From Lepus europaeus (Eukaryota > Chordata > Mammalia > Lagomorpha > Leporidae): DNA of 64,000 nt. Positions within the stretch are counted from its first letter, which is position 1. Every line of letters begins with the position of its first letter. A program made the position numbers and the translations under genes. Positions 1 to 39,200 of this stretch are shown piece by piece. Below the pieces are notes generated by a model. It saw only the letters and a program-made list of their open reading frames with translations. It did not search any database and was not told where the DNA came from. Where the stretch lies: NCBI RefSeq assembly GCF_033115175.1, contig NC_084831.1, positions 45,974,002 through 46,038,001 on the forward strand, given 5' to 3'.

Positions 1-231
1 CCCCCCCCGTGAGGTCATGGGAGACAGTTCTGGGGCCGTGGCTGGCTAGGGCTGGGGTGTTCTGGGCGAGGGCTCAGCACGGGGTTCTGGCAGTGAGCTG
101 GCTCTCAGGCCCCAGGGAAGAGGCCAGGCAGCATCCTGATGGGAGCTGATGGGAGCTCCGCCCAGGCTGCCATGGCGGTGTGGTCTGCACCAGCACCCCC
201 GTCATGGGCCCCTCTGTGGTCCCCTGTCCAG

Positions 232-28659
<28,428 letters not shown>

Positions 28660-28794
28660 CAGCCCCATGCCCAGCCACACCTGCTATAAATGCCACGTGG
28701 CTTACCCCTCCAGCAGGAGTGTGTCCTCTTGGGGGAAGCTACAGGCTCTGCAGCAGCAACCAATCCAGGAGGAGCAGGGCCTTCATTTGCTGGC

Positions 28795-28915
28795 TCAGGC
28801 AATGCTGAGTGAGGCACAGAGACCGTTGGTCTACACTGTCCAGGTGGGGAGGCCGAAGCTCAGAGAGGACAAGGGCCTTGCCCAGGGCCACACAGCGAAT
28901 CTGCCAGAAGTCCCT
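28795..28915 (-). mobile_element. MIR SINE, antisense, in the MROH7 3' flank
   Basis: 'AAGCTCAGAGAGGACAAGGG' and 'CCCAGGGCCACACAGCGAAT' are the classical MIR 3' core read in antisense. It may lie in the MROH7 3' UTR. Confidence 0.7.
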
Positions 28916-29164
28916 CCCCATTAAGCACAAAAGGGGGTGAAAATTTGGGTGACCTGGAGGGGAAGGAAAGGAGAGGGGAAGGAGGGACTCCCTCCCTCTC
29001 CTGACATCAGCACATCCCAGAACCTGACCTGAGCCCCACCCCTGGGACAAGGCCACTACGGATTCTAGCACTGTTCCTGGAGCACCTGACCTGGGTGGCC
29101 TCTGGGTTCTGGGGATCCAGACACAGGCAAGCCCAGCCCAGGCCCTGAGCAGGTGTCTGAAGCA

Positions 29165-29335
29165 GAGGTTTTCCACCAGTGGAGACTTAGCCCCCAGGAT
29201 GTTTAATCATGTCTGGAGACACTTCAGGCAGTGCCAGTGTGGGGTGCTATTAACGCCTGGTGGGCAGAGGCCAGGGGTGCTGCTAAGTACCCTGCAAGGC
29301 ACAGCGCAGCCCCTGCAGCCGAGAGTCAGATGGCA
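29165..29335 (-). mobile_element. MER5-type (hAT) DNA transposon remnant
   Basis: 'GGTGGGCAGAGGCCAGGGGT' and 'GCTGCTAAGTACCCTGCAAG' (about 29259-29299) are recognisable MER5A-like blocks. Non-coding and diverged. Confidence 0.6.
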
Positions 29336-29724
29336 TAAGGGCTGAGGCAGAGAGACTTGGGCTTCACGTGTCAGAGCCACATAAAGACACCACGAGCACT
29401 GCAGGGAGGCATGGGGGCTATGGAGCGCAGAGGGGCACACAGACCAGTAGGGGGCTGGGTAGCGGCGTCCCAGGGAAGAGCCCCCCACCCCCACCCCTGC
29501 ACCAGGGGGTTTGGAAAGACAACCCCGTAGAGAGCATGTGTGGAGGGGAGTGGGACACACGGGCCCAAGGATCAGCTGCAGATGGAGCCTAGTGTGAGAG
29601 GGGAGAGGAGGGCAAGGCCATTGCCACCCTGCAAGTGGTGCAGAGGAAACTGACGACTTCACCTGGAAACATCGGGAAGGCCTGCGGGCTGCTAACCTGA
29701 AAGAGATGGCGCAGATGCCTGCCT

Positions 29725-30072
29725 TTTTTTTTTTTCTTTTTTAAGATTTTTATTTATTTATTTATTTGAGAAGTAGAGTTACAGGCAGTGAGAGGGAGAG
29801 ACAGAGAGAAAGGTCTTCTTTCCATTGGTTCACTCTCTAAATGGCCACAACGGCTGGAGCTGCGCCAATGCCGATCCGAAGCCAGGAGCCAGGTACTTCT
29901 TCCTGGTCTCCCACATGGGTGCAGGGGCCCAAGCACTTGGACCATCTTCTGTTGCTTACCCAGGCCACAGCAGAGAGCTAGATTGGAAGAGGAGCAGCCG
30001 GGACTAGAACCAGTGCTCATATGGTATGCTGGCGCCACAGGCGGAAGATTAACCTGTGCCATGGCGCCAGCC
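29725..30072 (-). mobile_element. C-type SINE, antisense
   Basis: T-rich tail, 'TTATTTATTTATTTGAGAAG', and the reversed head ending 'CCATGGCGCCAGCC'. A second tail-only fragment follows immediately (30076-30122). Confidence 0.87.
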
Positions 30073-30075
30073 TCG

Positions 30076-30122
30076 CCTTTTTTTTTTAAGATTTATTTAT
30101 TTGAAAGGCAGAGAGAGAGAAT
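30076..30122 (-). mobile_element. Fragment of a C-type SINE tail
   Basis: Only 'TTTTTTTTAAGATTTATTTA' and 'TTTGAAAGGCAGAGAGAGAG' are present. The body is missing. It is a truncated copy or a relic split by the adjacent insertion. Confidence 0.6.
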
Positions 30123-30783
30123 ATGGTGAAGTCTATTCAGCATTCTTCGTGGTGCCCTGGAGAGAAGGCAGCTTGGGAACTTGTCCTGGTGGAGTGAATG
30201 CTGGGGGTCCCACTCAGCTGTCAGAGGCCGTTGGGGGTACAGGTGTCACCGTGGGTGGGTTCTAAGACCAGGTGCGGAGTAAAAAGTCTACAGAACTTGT
30301 GTCCACAAAGGGATTCACATTTGGCAAGCATAGTCACAAACTTAGAATCACATCGGAATACTGATTAGGGCCGAGCCAGTAGGGAGGAGGGCTCTGGGGT
30401 ACAAAAGAGTCTGTGAACCAGAGAAAGTGAACCCTGCAGTGCAGCAGAAGGGCTGGGTGGTGATGGTGGACAACAGCCAGGACAGACCCGGCCACACACT
30501 GCCAAGGAAAGGTGACCTGGACCCTGCAGGGTGTGATGGAGGGGTGACTGGATCTGTGGGAGAATGAGGGAGGGAGCCCAGGACCTCTTGGTTAACAGAA
30601 GAAGGTGGGAAGGGGTGGTGTCAAGGACAGCATACAGGTTCCGGGGTGGGTGACTGAGCCATGGTGCCCCCACACTGAGCTGTGAACCCTGGACCAGGTG
30701 CAGGTTGGCTGGGAGCAGGGGGAGGGGAGGAGTTTGGGGGACTTGTGCAGTATGCTGGTTGGCTGCCTGCTGCTTCGGCTGCA

Positions 30784-31100
30784 TGCTTATGCCCCCTAAG
30801 ATTCTTATGTTGAAATCCTAATCCTGAAAGTGACGGTATTAGCAGGTGGGGGCCTTTAAGAGGTGATTAGGGATTAAGGAGTGGGATCAGTGCCCTTATG
30901 AAAGAGACTCCGGAGAGCCCTGTCCCTTCTGCCACATGAGGACACAGCGAAAAGACAGGAAACAGGCCCTCAGCAAACCCCGAAACTGTCAGCGCCTCGA
31001 TCTTGGACTCCCATTCTCCAGAACTGTGAGAAATAAATGTGTGTTGTTTGTAAGCCACAGAGTCTAAGGTGTTCTATGACAGCAGTTTGAATGACGGCTG
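30784..31100 (+). mobile_element. MLT1-type MaLR solo LTR
   Basis: Blocks in MLT1 order: 'TTATGTTGAAATCCTAATCC', 'GGTATTAGCAGGTGGGGGCC', 'CCACATGAGGACACAGCGAA', 'TCCAGAACTGTGAGAAATAA', 'GTAAGCCACAGAGTCTAAGG'. This is an old endogenous LTR with no gene content. The AATAAA inside it belongs to the LTR. Confidence 0.8.
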
Positions 31101-31485
31101 CAGGGCTGGAGGTTGGCGGAGGGCACTTAGATGGAAACAGATGTGGGGTTCACCTGTGTTTGGGGGTGGGGGTGGAGCTGAGGTCTCCCTGGAGCATATG
31201 CAAGAGATCTTGGCCTGAGAAGTACCTCATCTAAACCCCTGCCGGGCATGAGGAACCCATGATGCTGACCCCATAACCATTCTCCGATAAATAGTAGGCC
31301 AAGGCCATTGGGATTCTTGGTCTGAGGGAGTCAAAAGTAGGGTGGTCCATTCCCACAACCCTTTCCATGGCCAAGATGATCCACAATGTCTCACCATAGC
31401 CTGATGGATTATGAGGATGCAGGCCAGTTCTCTTGCTAACCTTCTATAGACAAGGACACAGTTTAGTAGGTTAATGAGGGGTGGG
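31101..31485 (+). other. Intergenic stretch, nothing recognised
   Basis: Unique-looking sequence between the MLT1 LTR and the next SINE. Open frames here are short and unsupported. The same holds for 29340-29724 and 30125-30780. Confidence 0.3.
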
Positions 31486-31488
31486 TCT

Positions 31489-31805
31489 GGGGCAGGCTCT
31501 GTGGCATAGCGGGTTAAGCAACCACCTGCAACACTGGCTCCCATAATGGTGCTGGTTCAAGTCCTGGTTAGTCCACTTCTGATTCAGCTCCTGCTAATGC
31601 ACTTGGGAAGGCCCAAGTCCTCGGGCCCCTGCACCCACGTGGGAAACCTGGTAGAAGCTTCTGGCTTCTGGTTTTAGCAGCTGTTGTGGCCACTTGGGAA
31701 ATGAACCAGTGGATGGAAGATCTCTCTCTCTCTTTCTCTCTCTCTCTCCTCTCTGTAACTCTGCCTTTCAAATAAATGAAAAATAAATATATATTTTTAA
31801 AAAGA
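31489..31805 (+). mobile_element. C-type SINE, sense
   Basis: 'CTCTGTGGCATAGCGGGTTA' head, (TC)n region and 'CTGCCTTTCAAATAAATGAA' tail. First of three sense SINEs between MROH7 and TTC4. Confidence 0.88.
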
Positions 31806-31873
31806 TAAATTTATTTCAGTGCAAAAATTGATATTTTATATTTATAAGAAGAGTCTTCAAAAAGCTCATGGAA

Positions 31874-32191
31874 GGGGCTGGCGCTGTGGTGTAGTGGGTA
31901 AAACTGCTACCTGCAGTGCTGACATCCCATATGGGCACTTGTTCAAGTGCTAGCTGCTACACTTCTGATCCAGCTCTCTGCTATGACCTGGGAAAGCAGG
32001 GTAAGATGGCCCAGGTCCTTGGGCCCCTGCACCTGCATGGGAGACCTGGAAAAAGCTCCTGGTTCCTGGCTTCATGTCAGTGCAGCTCCAGCCGTTGCAG
32101 CCAATTGGGGAATGAATCAGCAGATGGAAGACCTCTGTCTCTCCTCTCTGTGTGTAACTCTGACTTTCAAATAAATAATATTTAAAAAACA
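31874..32191 (+). mobile_element. C-type SINE, sense, with perfect 15-base target duplication
   Basis: 'GGGGCTGGCGCTGTGGTGTA' head to 'AAATAAATAATATTTAAAAA' tail. AAAAAGCTCATGGAA flanks it at 31859-31873 and 32192-32206. Confidence 0.94.
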
Positions 32192-32271
32192 AAAAAGCTC
32201 ATGGAAAATGCATATTATGGAAAAACCATGCATGGATTTCACTTTTTTTGCACCAAAAAACCTTATCTTTT

Positions 32272-32607
32272 GGGCCGGTGTTGTGGTGTAGTGGGTAAAG
32301 CCACTGCCTGTGAGGCCAGAATCTCATATGGGCTCCAGTTTGAGGCCCAGCTGCTCTACTCCTGATCTAGCTCCCTGCTAATGTGCTGGGAAAGTAGCGG
32401 AAAATTGCCCAAGTGCTTGGGCTCTTGCACCCATGTGGGACACCCAGGTGAAACTCCTGGCTCCAGCCTGTCCAGCCCCAGCTGTTGTGGCCATTTAAGG
32501 AAGTGAACCAGTGGACGGAAGACATCTCCTCTCCCTCCCTCCCTCCCTCCCTCTCCCTCTCTTCCTCTGTGTAACTCTTTCAAATAAATAAAATTTTTTT
32601 AAAAAAA
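32272..32607 (+). mobile_element. C-type SINE, sense, with (CCCT)n
   Basis: 'GGGCCGGTGTTGTGGTGTAG' head, an expanded (CCCT)n tract at about 32527-32555, and tail 'AAATAAATAAAATTTTTTTA'. Confidence 0.9.
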
Positions 32608-33029
32608 TCTTTTTCATTTAATTCCATTTTTCATGAACGTTTTGAAACATCTTGGTCTGGGAACCTTCCTGGATCTCGTCCCAGGGTCCTCCGCTGTGCG
32701 CACCGTGACCGGGTGCTGGCTTGGCTGCTTCTGCTGCCTGTCCACTTCTCATTCCAGCCCAGGGTGGGCGCTCCCCAAGGCCGAGGCAGCCCTTTGCTGG
32801 GTAAAGGTGGCTGCAGGAAGCCGCAGCGGCTGGGTTGGGGGCACTGCCCGACCTGGACTGGAGACCCTGCTTCCATCTCAGCTGGGGGTCAAGTTCAGGA
32901 GCGGACACACTGACCAGTCATTTCTTCCTGAAAACACTGCCGAAGGCCGCATCCCATCCGAACACCAAGGCCTCAGGATTTATCTCCCCGGCCTCCCCAG
33001 CTGCCCCACCTGCTTCCTCGGGGAAAGCT

Positions 33030-33690
33030 GCGGTCCAGCGCCGCACACCCAGGCGCCCGAGTAAACTTTTTCCCAGTGACTCTCGCCCGCGGATCTCCCC
33101 ACAGGCCCTGTTCTCTGCTTTCCCCACCAGGTCCACTCCTGGACGTAACCCGCCGGGGACGCAGCGGGAGCTGGCATATGTGTTGAGTGACGACACGGGG
33201 TGGACGCAGCGATCCTGGGGACTTGCGGGGCGTGGGGCGGGCGGGGTTGAGGCCCAGCAGAGGGACGGCCAGCACGCGGGAGGGGCGGGGCCGAGGCGCG
33301 CGGGCCGGCCACGCCCCCGGGCCGGCGGAACCTTGGGCGCGCGGGTCGGAGGCGCCCGGAGGATTGAGGGAAGGGCGCCCGGCGCTGCCGGAAGGAGCGC
33401 GCGCTGCTTAACCTCGCGACCGGCGCTTGAGAACCGGGGAGCTGTCATGGAGCGCTCTGAGCCGGACGCTGCCGACGACAACGCCATGGACTCGTTCCTG
33501 GAAAAGTTCCAGAGCCAGCCTTACCGCGGCGGCTTCCACGAGGACCAGTGGGAGGAGGTGGGCGTCCCGGGGGGTCTCTGCGCGCGTTTGGGGTCGTCGT
33601 CCCGACCCCTGGGGCTCCCTGGCTCGGGGTGACTCTCACGCCCAGATCTCTGTTGCTGCCGGCAGATGGGTGGTTTGTGGTAGAGTGTAA
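33030..33690 (+). promoter_or_regulatory. TTC4: CpG-dense promoter region of TTC4
   Basis: CpG dinucleotides cluster here, unlike the CpG-poor sequence on either side. GC boxes include GGGGCGGGGCC (33282-33292) and CCACGCCCCCGG (33309-33320). A TGACG half-site lies at 33188-33192. The region runs across the 5' UTR, exon 1 and the start of intron 1. No TATA box is evident, which fits a housekeeping-type promoter. The transcription start itself cannot be placed by eye. Confidence 0.8.
33447..33557 (+). CDS. TTC4: TTC4 coding exon 1
   Basis: Encodes MERSEPDAADDNAMDSFLEK, then FQSQPYRGGFHEDQWEE, and ends at GAG|GTGGGC. The block from MDSFLEKF is the conserved N-terminus. The first 13 residues are variable. 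Confidence 0.93.
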
Positions 33691-36190
33691 GAAACAGGCC
33701 TCGAGGTTGTGAGGGAAGTCTAAAGCCGTTGGTACGTTAGAGTCCCGGGTTTGGGGTCAGGTCTATGACCCCCACTCCCCCGCCCGCTACCTCTGATAGT
33801 GGGTCAGGTACTTAGCATTCTGATTTCGTTTCCTTTTCTATAAAATTGCTCTCCCTAGAGCACTAATTGTCTAGGCTTGTGGCAGAGATGAAATGAGATG
33901 GTGGGTGTGTAAGTGCGCCCAAAGAGTGGCAGCCACTAACACCTATAGGATGTGAGACTTGAAAGAATCGTAGATTAGGTTATTCCTTACACACTCTTTT
34001 TTTTTTTTTTTTAAGGTTTATTTATTTGAAAGGCAGAATTACAGAGAGGCAGAGGTGGGGAGGGGGAGGGAGAGAGAGAGAGAGAGAGGTCTTCCACTCG
34101 CTGGTTCACTCCTCAGATGGCTGCAATGGCCAGAGCTGGGCTGATCTGAAGCCAGAAGCTTCTTCCAGGTCTCCCACATTGGTGCAAGGGTCCAAGGACT
34201 TGGGCCATCTTCTGCTGCTTTCCCAGGCCATAGCAGAGAGCTGGATCGGAAGCGGAGCAGCTGGGACTGGAACTGGCACCCATGTGGAATGCCAGCACTG
34301 CAGACGGTGGCTTTACCTGCTATGCCAAGTGCTGTCCCCATACATGCTCATTTTACAAAAGGGAAACTGAGGCCTGTGGAGATAGGCAATCATGATGATG
34401 TGCCGGAGCCGCGGCTCAATAGGCTAATCCTCTGCCTGTGGCGCCGGCACCCTGGGTTCTAGTCCCGGTTGGGGCGCCCGTTCTGTCCCGGTTGCTCCTC
34501 TTCCAGTCCAGCTCTCTGCTGTGGCCTGGGAGTGCAGTGGAGGATGGCCAGGTCCTTGGGCCTGTACCCACATGGGAGACCAGGAGGAAGCACCTGGCTC
34601 CTGGTTTTGGATCAGTGCAGAACGCCGGCCGCCGGCCGTAGCGGCCACTTGGGGGGTAAACCAACAGAAAAAGGAAGACCTTTCTCTGTGTCTCTCTCTC
34701 TCTCACTGTCTAACTCTGCCTGTCAAAAAATTATCGTGAGAAAGAAAACGTTGATAATGAGTCATGAAATTGCATCTACTAATTGAAGATCTTGTTCATG
34801 TCATTCATCCATTTCTTAATGATCTCCAGGAATTTGAGAAGATCCCCCTATTTATGAAGAAAGCGCCTGCAGAAATTGACCCCAAGGAGAATCCCGACTT
34901 GGCTTGCCTGCAGTCAATTATTTTTGATGAGGAACGATCTCCAGAAGGTATCTTGCATGACTAACACTTGTTGTGTGTTTCTATGGTGTTGAAATAAAGT
35001 GTGAGTCAGAAAGTTCTTACAGATGACAAGTAGTTGCCTGAGCTAACTTGTCACATTTCATCCTACTCATGCGTCTGTGGATGCCTCCTGGGTGTTGGGG
35101 ATACAGAGACAAATAAGACATAGTTCCTGGCCTCAAAGGACAGGCTCCAGTGAGAAGCCACGTTGTCCTGAGGAAACAGGAGAGGTGTGTGTGTGGTCGC
35201 TCCGACATGCGGCTGTGTACTCCGACTGTAGGGAGTGCAGTTGGAACACGGAATGGCAGGAGTGGGTTCACACTGGACCGGAAATCTGAGCTGAGTCTTG
35301 ACAATTTTGTGGGTTCTTCCTGGTGGGAGGGGATGGGGGACACATAGAATTTTCACTCCAGAGAATAAACAAAAACAACTATAATATCCCCCTCTTTCTT
35401 TAGGATAAGTATAGTTCTTTTTTTAATGCTTTTTTTTTTTGGAGGGGGGTAAGCACTTAGTAATTTCCCCTGCCAGGCATTTGAAATTGATTATGTCACT
35501 AAGTTTGCATGACTTTGTTTCTCCATGTTGACTCCCATTTTTATTGTAACATTAATTTTGGTCAGTATTGGGTTTCTTCTTAAGGATTATCATGTATTGC
35601 ATTATTACCTGGTTTGGAAGCGACTTTTGGGGAGCCTTTTTTAAAAAGTAGGAAGTAGTGATTACTTCTCCTCTTCTTTGCAGAACAGGCCAAAACCTAT
35701 AAGGATGAAGGCAATGATTACTTTAAAGAAAAAGACTACAAGAAAGCTGTGATTTCGTACACGGAAGGTTTGAAGAAGAAATGTGCAGATCCTGATTTGA
35801 ATGCTGTCCTTTATACGAACCGGGCAGCAGCACAGTACTATCTGGGTAATTTATTTCATTAGTGAGTGATCTGAAGAATTAACTTATAGTCAGAGCCACT
35901 ATGAGGGCTAATGGAAAGCTTGAGAGTATCAGAGAAAGAGGTGCTGTTTTTCCCAGAAACCTAAAGATAGTTTATTCTGATTGAGCGCTGATCTTCCAGA
36001 TAGACATGGTAAAAAGGAAAGCAGGATTGACTGTATAATTCTTCCTGCCTGAACCCAGAGAAGTGACATATCAATGACCTACAAAGGTCTTTGTTACCTG
36101 AATCAGTATGATTTGAGATTTTTGAGTCCAAGTTTCTACTCTCTCAAAAAATTTTTTTAGGATTTATTTATTTATGCGAAAGGCAGAGTT

Positions 36191-36225
<35 letters not shown>

Positions 36226-39200
36226 TCTTCCATCTGCTGGTTCACTTCCCAGATGCCTGCAATAGCCAGGGCTGGGCCAGACTAAAGCCATGAGCCAGGA
36301 GTTTCTTCTGGGTCTCCCACATGAGCGCAGGGGCCCAAGCACTTGAGCCATCCTCAGCTGCTTTCCCAGGCGCATTAGCAGAGGGCTGTATTGGAAGTGA
36401 AGCAGCCAGGGCTCAAAACTATTGTTAGACCTGTGTTTCTTACCACAGAATGTTCAGGGGACCTAGGGTGATGTCAGGCATTTCTGAGGGGCTGATAGGG
36501 AACAGGGCCTACAGTGTAGACACAGTGAGTCCATGGGACTCATCATCATTTCAGCAGTTTCTCTCCAGCCACAGTGTGCTTGAAGTGGTTTCTCCCTTAG
36601 TCTGTTTCATTCTAAGACTTTAAAAAGTCAGAGGGATACAGACCATATAGATTATTGGGGCCAGCTAACCTCTGGTTTTGCATCAGCCCAGAAAAAGTTC
36701 TTTTTTTTTGACAGAGTTAGAGAGATGGAGAGAAAGGTCTTCCTTTTCCATTGGTTCACCCCCCAAATGGCCGCTACGGCCAGCGCGCTGTACCGATCCG
36801 AAGCCAGGATCCAGGTGCCTCCCCCTGGTCTCCATGCAGGTGCAGGGCCCAAGGACTCAGGCCATCCTCCACTGCACTCCCGGGCCACAGCAGAGCGCTA
36901 GACTGGAAGACGAGCAACCGGGACAGAATCCTGCGCCCTAGCTGGGACTAGAACCCGGAGTGCTGGTGCCACAGGCGGAGGATTAGCCTATTGAGCTGTG
37001 GCGCCGGCCCAGAAAAGGTTCTTTTAATTAGTGTCAGAACCTGGACCAGAAATTTGGTCTCCTACTCCTGGGGAAGCGCATTTCCTTCATTCCATGGAGA
37101 AATGGGACTTTGTTCTCTGCTAGGCTCTGGCATTGTAGAAATGAGTAAGCCCTGGCCTGTCTCTAAAGCCGTTTTGTTGTTTTATTTAGTCGATCAGGAA
37201 CAGTGTCTTAAGCTTTTACCTTCTGTTAGATACTATCCTGCAAACAAGAGCTACTTGGTTTCTGATGAGGGGCTTACAGAATGTGGTTTACAGGGCTAAT
37301 AAGACCAAAATGCCTTGCAAGAAAAAGGAATGTTTTGTGTGTGTGTGTGTGTTTTTTTTTTTTTTTTAATTTATTCTACTTCTTTGAAAGGTGGTTACAT
37401 AGAGAGAGGGAGAGAGACAGAGAGAGGTCTTCCACTCACTGGTTTACTCCTCAGATGGCTGCAATAGCCAGCCAGCACTGGGCCAGGCCAGAGCCATGAG
37501 CCAGGAGCTTCTTCAGAGTCTTCCATGTTGGTGCAGGGGCCCAAGCACTTGGGCCGTCCTCTGCTGCTTTCGCAGGCTGTTAGCAAGGAGCTGGATGGGA
37601 AGTGGAACAGCCAGGACTTGAATCGGCTCCCATCTGGGATGCTGGTGTTGCAGGTGGTGGCTTTATCCACTATGCCACAATGTCGGCCCCTCCAGAAAAA
37701 GAAATGTGTGTGTGTGTGATACGAGAGGAGCAGATGTGTGATCATCATACTTTCCTTCATTGATGTGTCACTAGTGCAGCTAAAAGCACGGCGTGTTCGT
37801 TGTCTCACTTGACCTTGTAGCAACTACGTGAGGTAGGTGAGGTTAGTGGCGTATTTCTAGACAATGGATTCAGAAACTGTAGAATAGAATAGTAATTATA
37901 GAAACATAAATTTTCTACGTGTATTTGGTGCTGGGATCAGGATGCAAAGTCACGTTGGCAGTGAAAGAGTTACAATATAGCAGGCTGTGGCATATAAAGT
38001 TAAGCTTCCGCCTACAATGCTGAAATCTCATAGGGACACTGGTTCGAGTCCCAGCCCTCCATATCTGATTCAGTTCCCTGCTAACGTTCCTGGAAAAGCA
38101 GTGGAAGATGGCCCAAGTCCTTGGGCTTTTGCACCCGTGTGGGAGACCAGGAAGAAGCTCCTGGCTTCTGGCTTCTGGCTTTGGATTGGCCCAGTCCCAG
38201 GTTGTGGCCATTTGGGGAGTGAACCAGTGGATGGAAAATCTCTCTCCTTTTTTCTCTGTATCTCTGCCTTTCAGATAAATAAATAAATCTTAAAAAAAAA
38301 AAAAAAAAAAAAAAGAACAGTGGCTGAACAAACTATAGGAATCACCAACAGGGAAGTGGTGGATGAAGTGGCCCAAAAGACAGATTGATCAGGAAGAGTT
38401 GAGGCAACCTGGAAAATACTGTATCAAAATACTGTGTGTAAAGAACAGATCTCAAGGAAAAGTTACTACAGCAGAGAGGGTGACTAAATGGTTTCCCATC
38501 TGATTGTATCCAGGTGATGATTGTATTTCTGTAAAACTGGCCCTGGGCTGCCAGTCTTGCTTACTCTTGGGAATGAAGTTCTCCTGCTCTTTATTGTACA
38601 GGGTGCAGGACCGTAACTTCATATGCATGGATGTCTGCTCTTGAAATCCGGGACTGTAGGGTAGGTGTTTGGTGCAGCGGTAAGATGCTGCGTAGGATGC
38701 CTGCATCCTGTTAGCAGAGTGGCTGGGTTCCAATAGCTTCCTGGGAGGCAGCAGGTGACTGTTCAAGCACTTGGGTCCATACCACCCATGTGGGAGACCT
38801 AGATTGAGTTCCAGGCCCCTAGGCCCAGGCCCAGCTGTTGCAGGCATTTGGGAAGTGAACCAGTGGAACAAAGATCTGTCTTTTTTTCTGTCTCCCTGCT
38901 TTTCAAGTGAAAAAAATTTTTTTTAATTAAAAAATATCTAGGACTGTTAGCTGTTGAGTTGGACATATGCATATTTTGGTAACTTTTATTAAAAAAGTAA
39001 TACAGAGGCAGCTCTTTGGTGTAGCTGTTATGACGCTGCTTGGAGGACAGCACTGTGGCGCAGTAGGTTGGGCCACGACCTGCAGTGCCAGCATCCCGTA
39101 TGGGTGCTGACACAAGACCTGGCTGCTCCACTTCCAATTCAGCTCCCTGCTAATGGTCTGGGAAAGCAGTAGAAGATGGCCCAAGTCCTTGGGCCCCTGC

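Noticed and set aside
28684-28690. TATAAA 25 bases after the MROH7 stop as a TATA box
   Set aside because: No promoter context (no CpG cluster or downstream exon); probably chance within the 3' UTR.
31037-31042. AATAAA as an MROH7 polyadenylation signal
   Set aside because: The hexamer-like AAATAAATG lies inside the MLT1-type LTR, about 2.4 kb from the stop, and is normal for that repeat.
32527-32560. CRISPR-like or other spaced direct repeats
   Set aside because: Simple (CCCT)n repeat inside a SINE; no unique spacers. CRISPR arrays do not occur in mammalian genomes.
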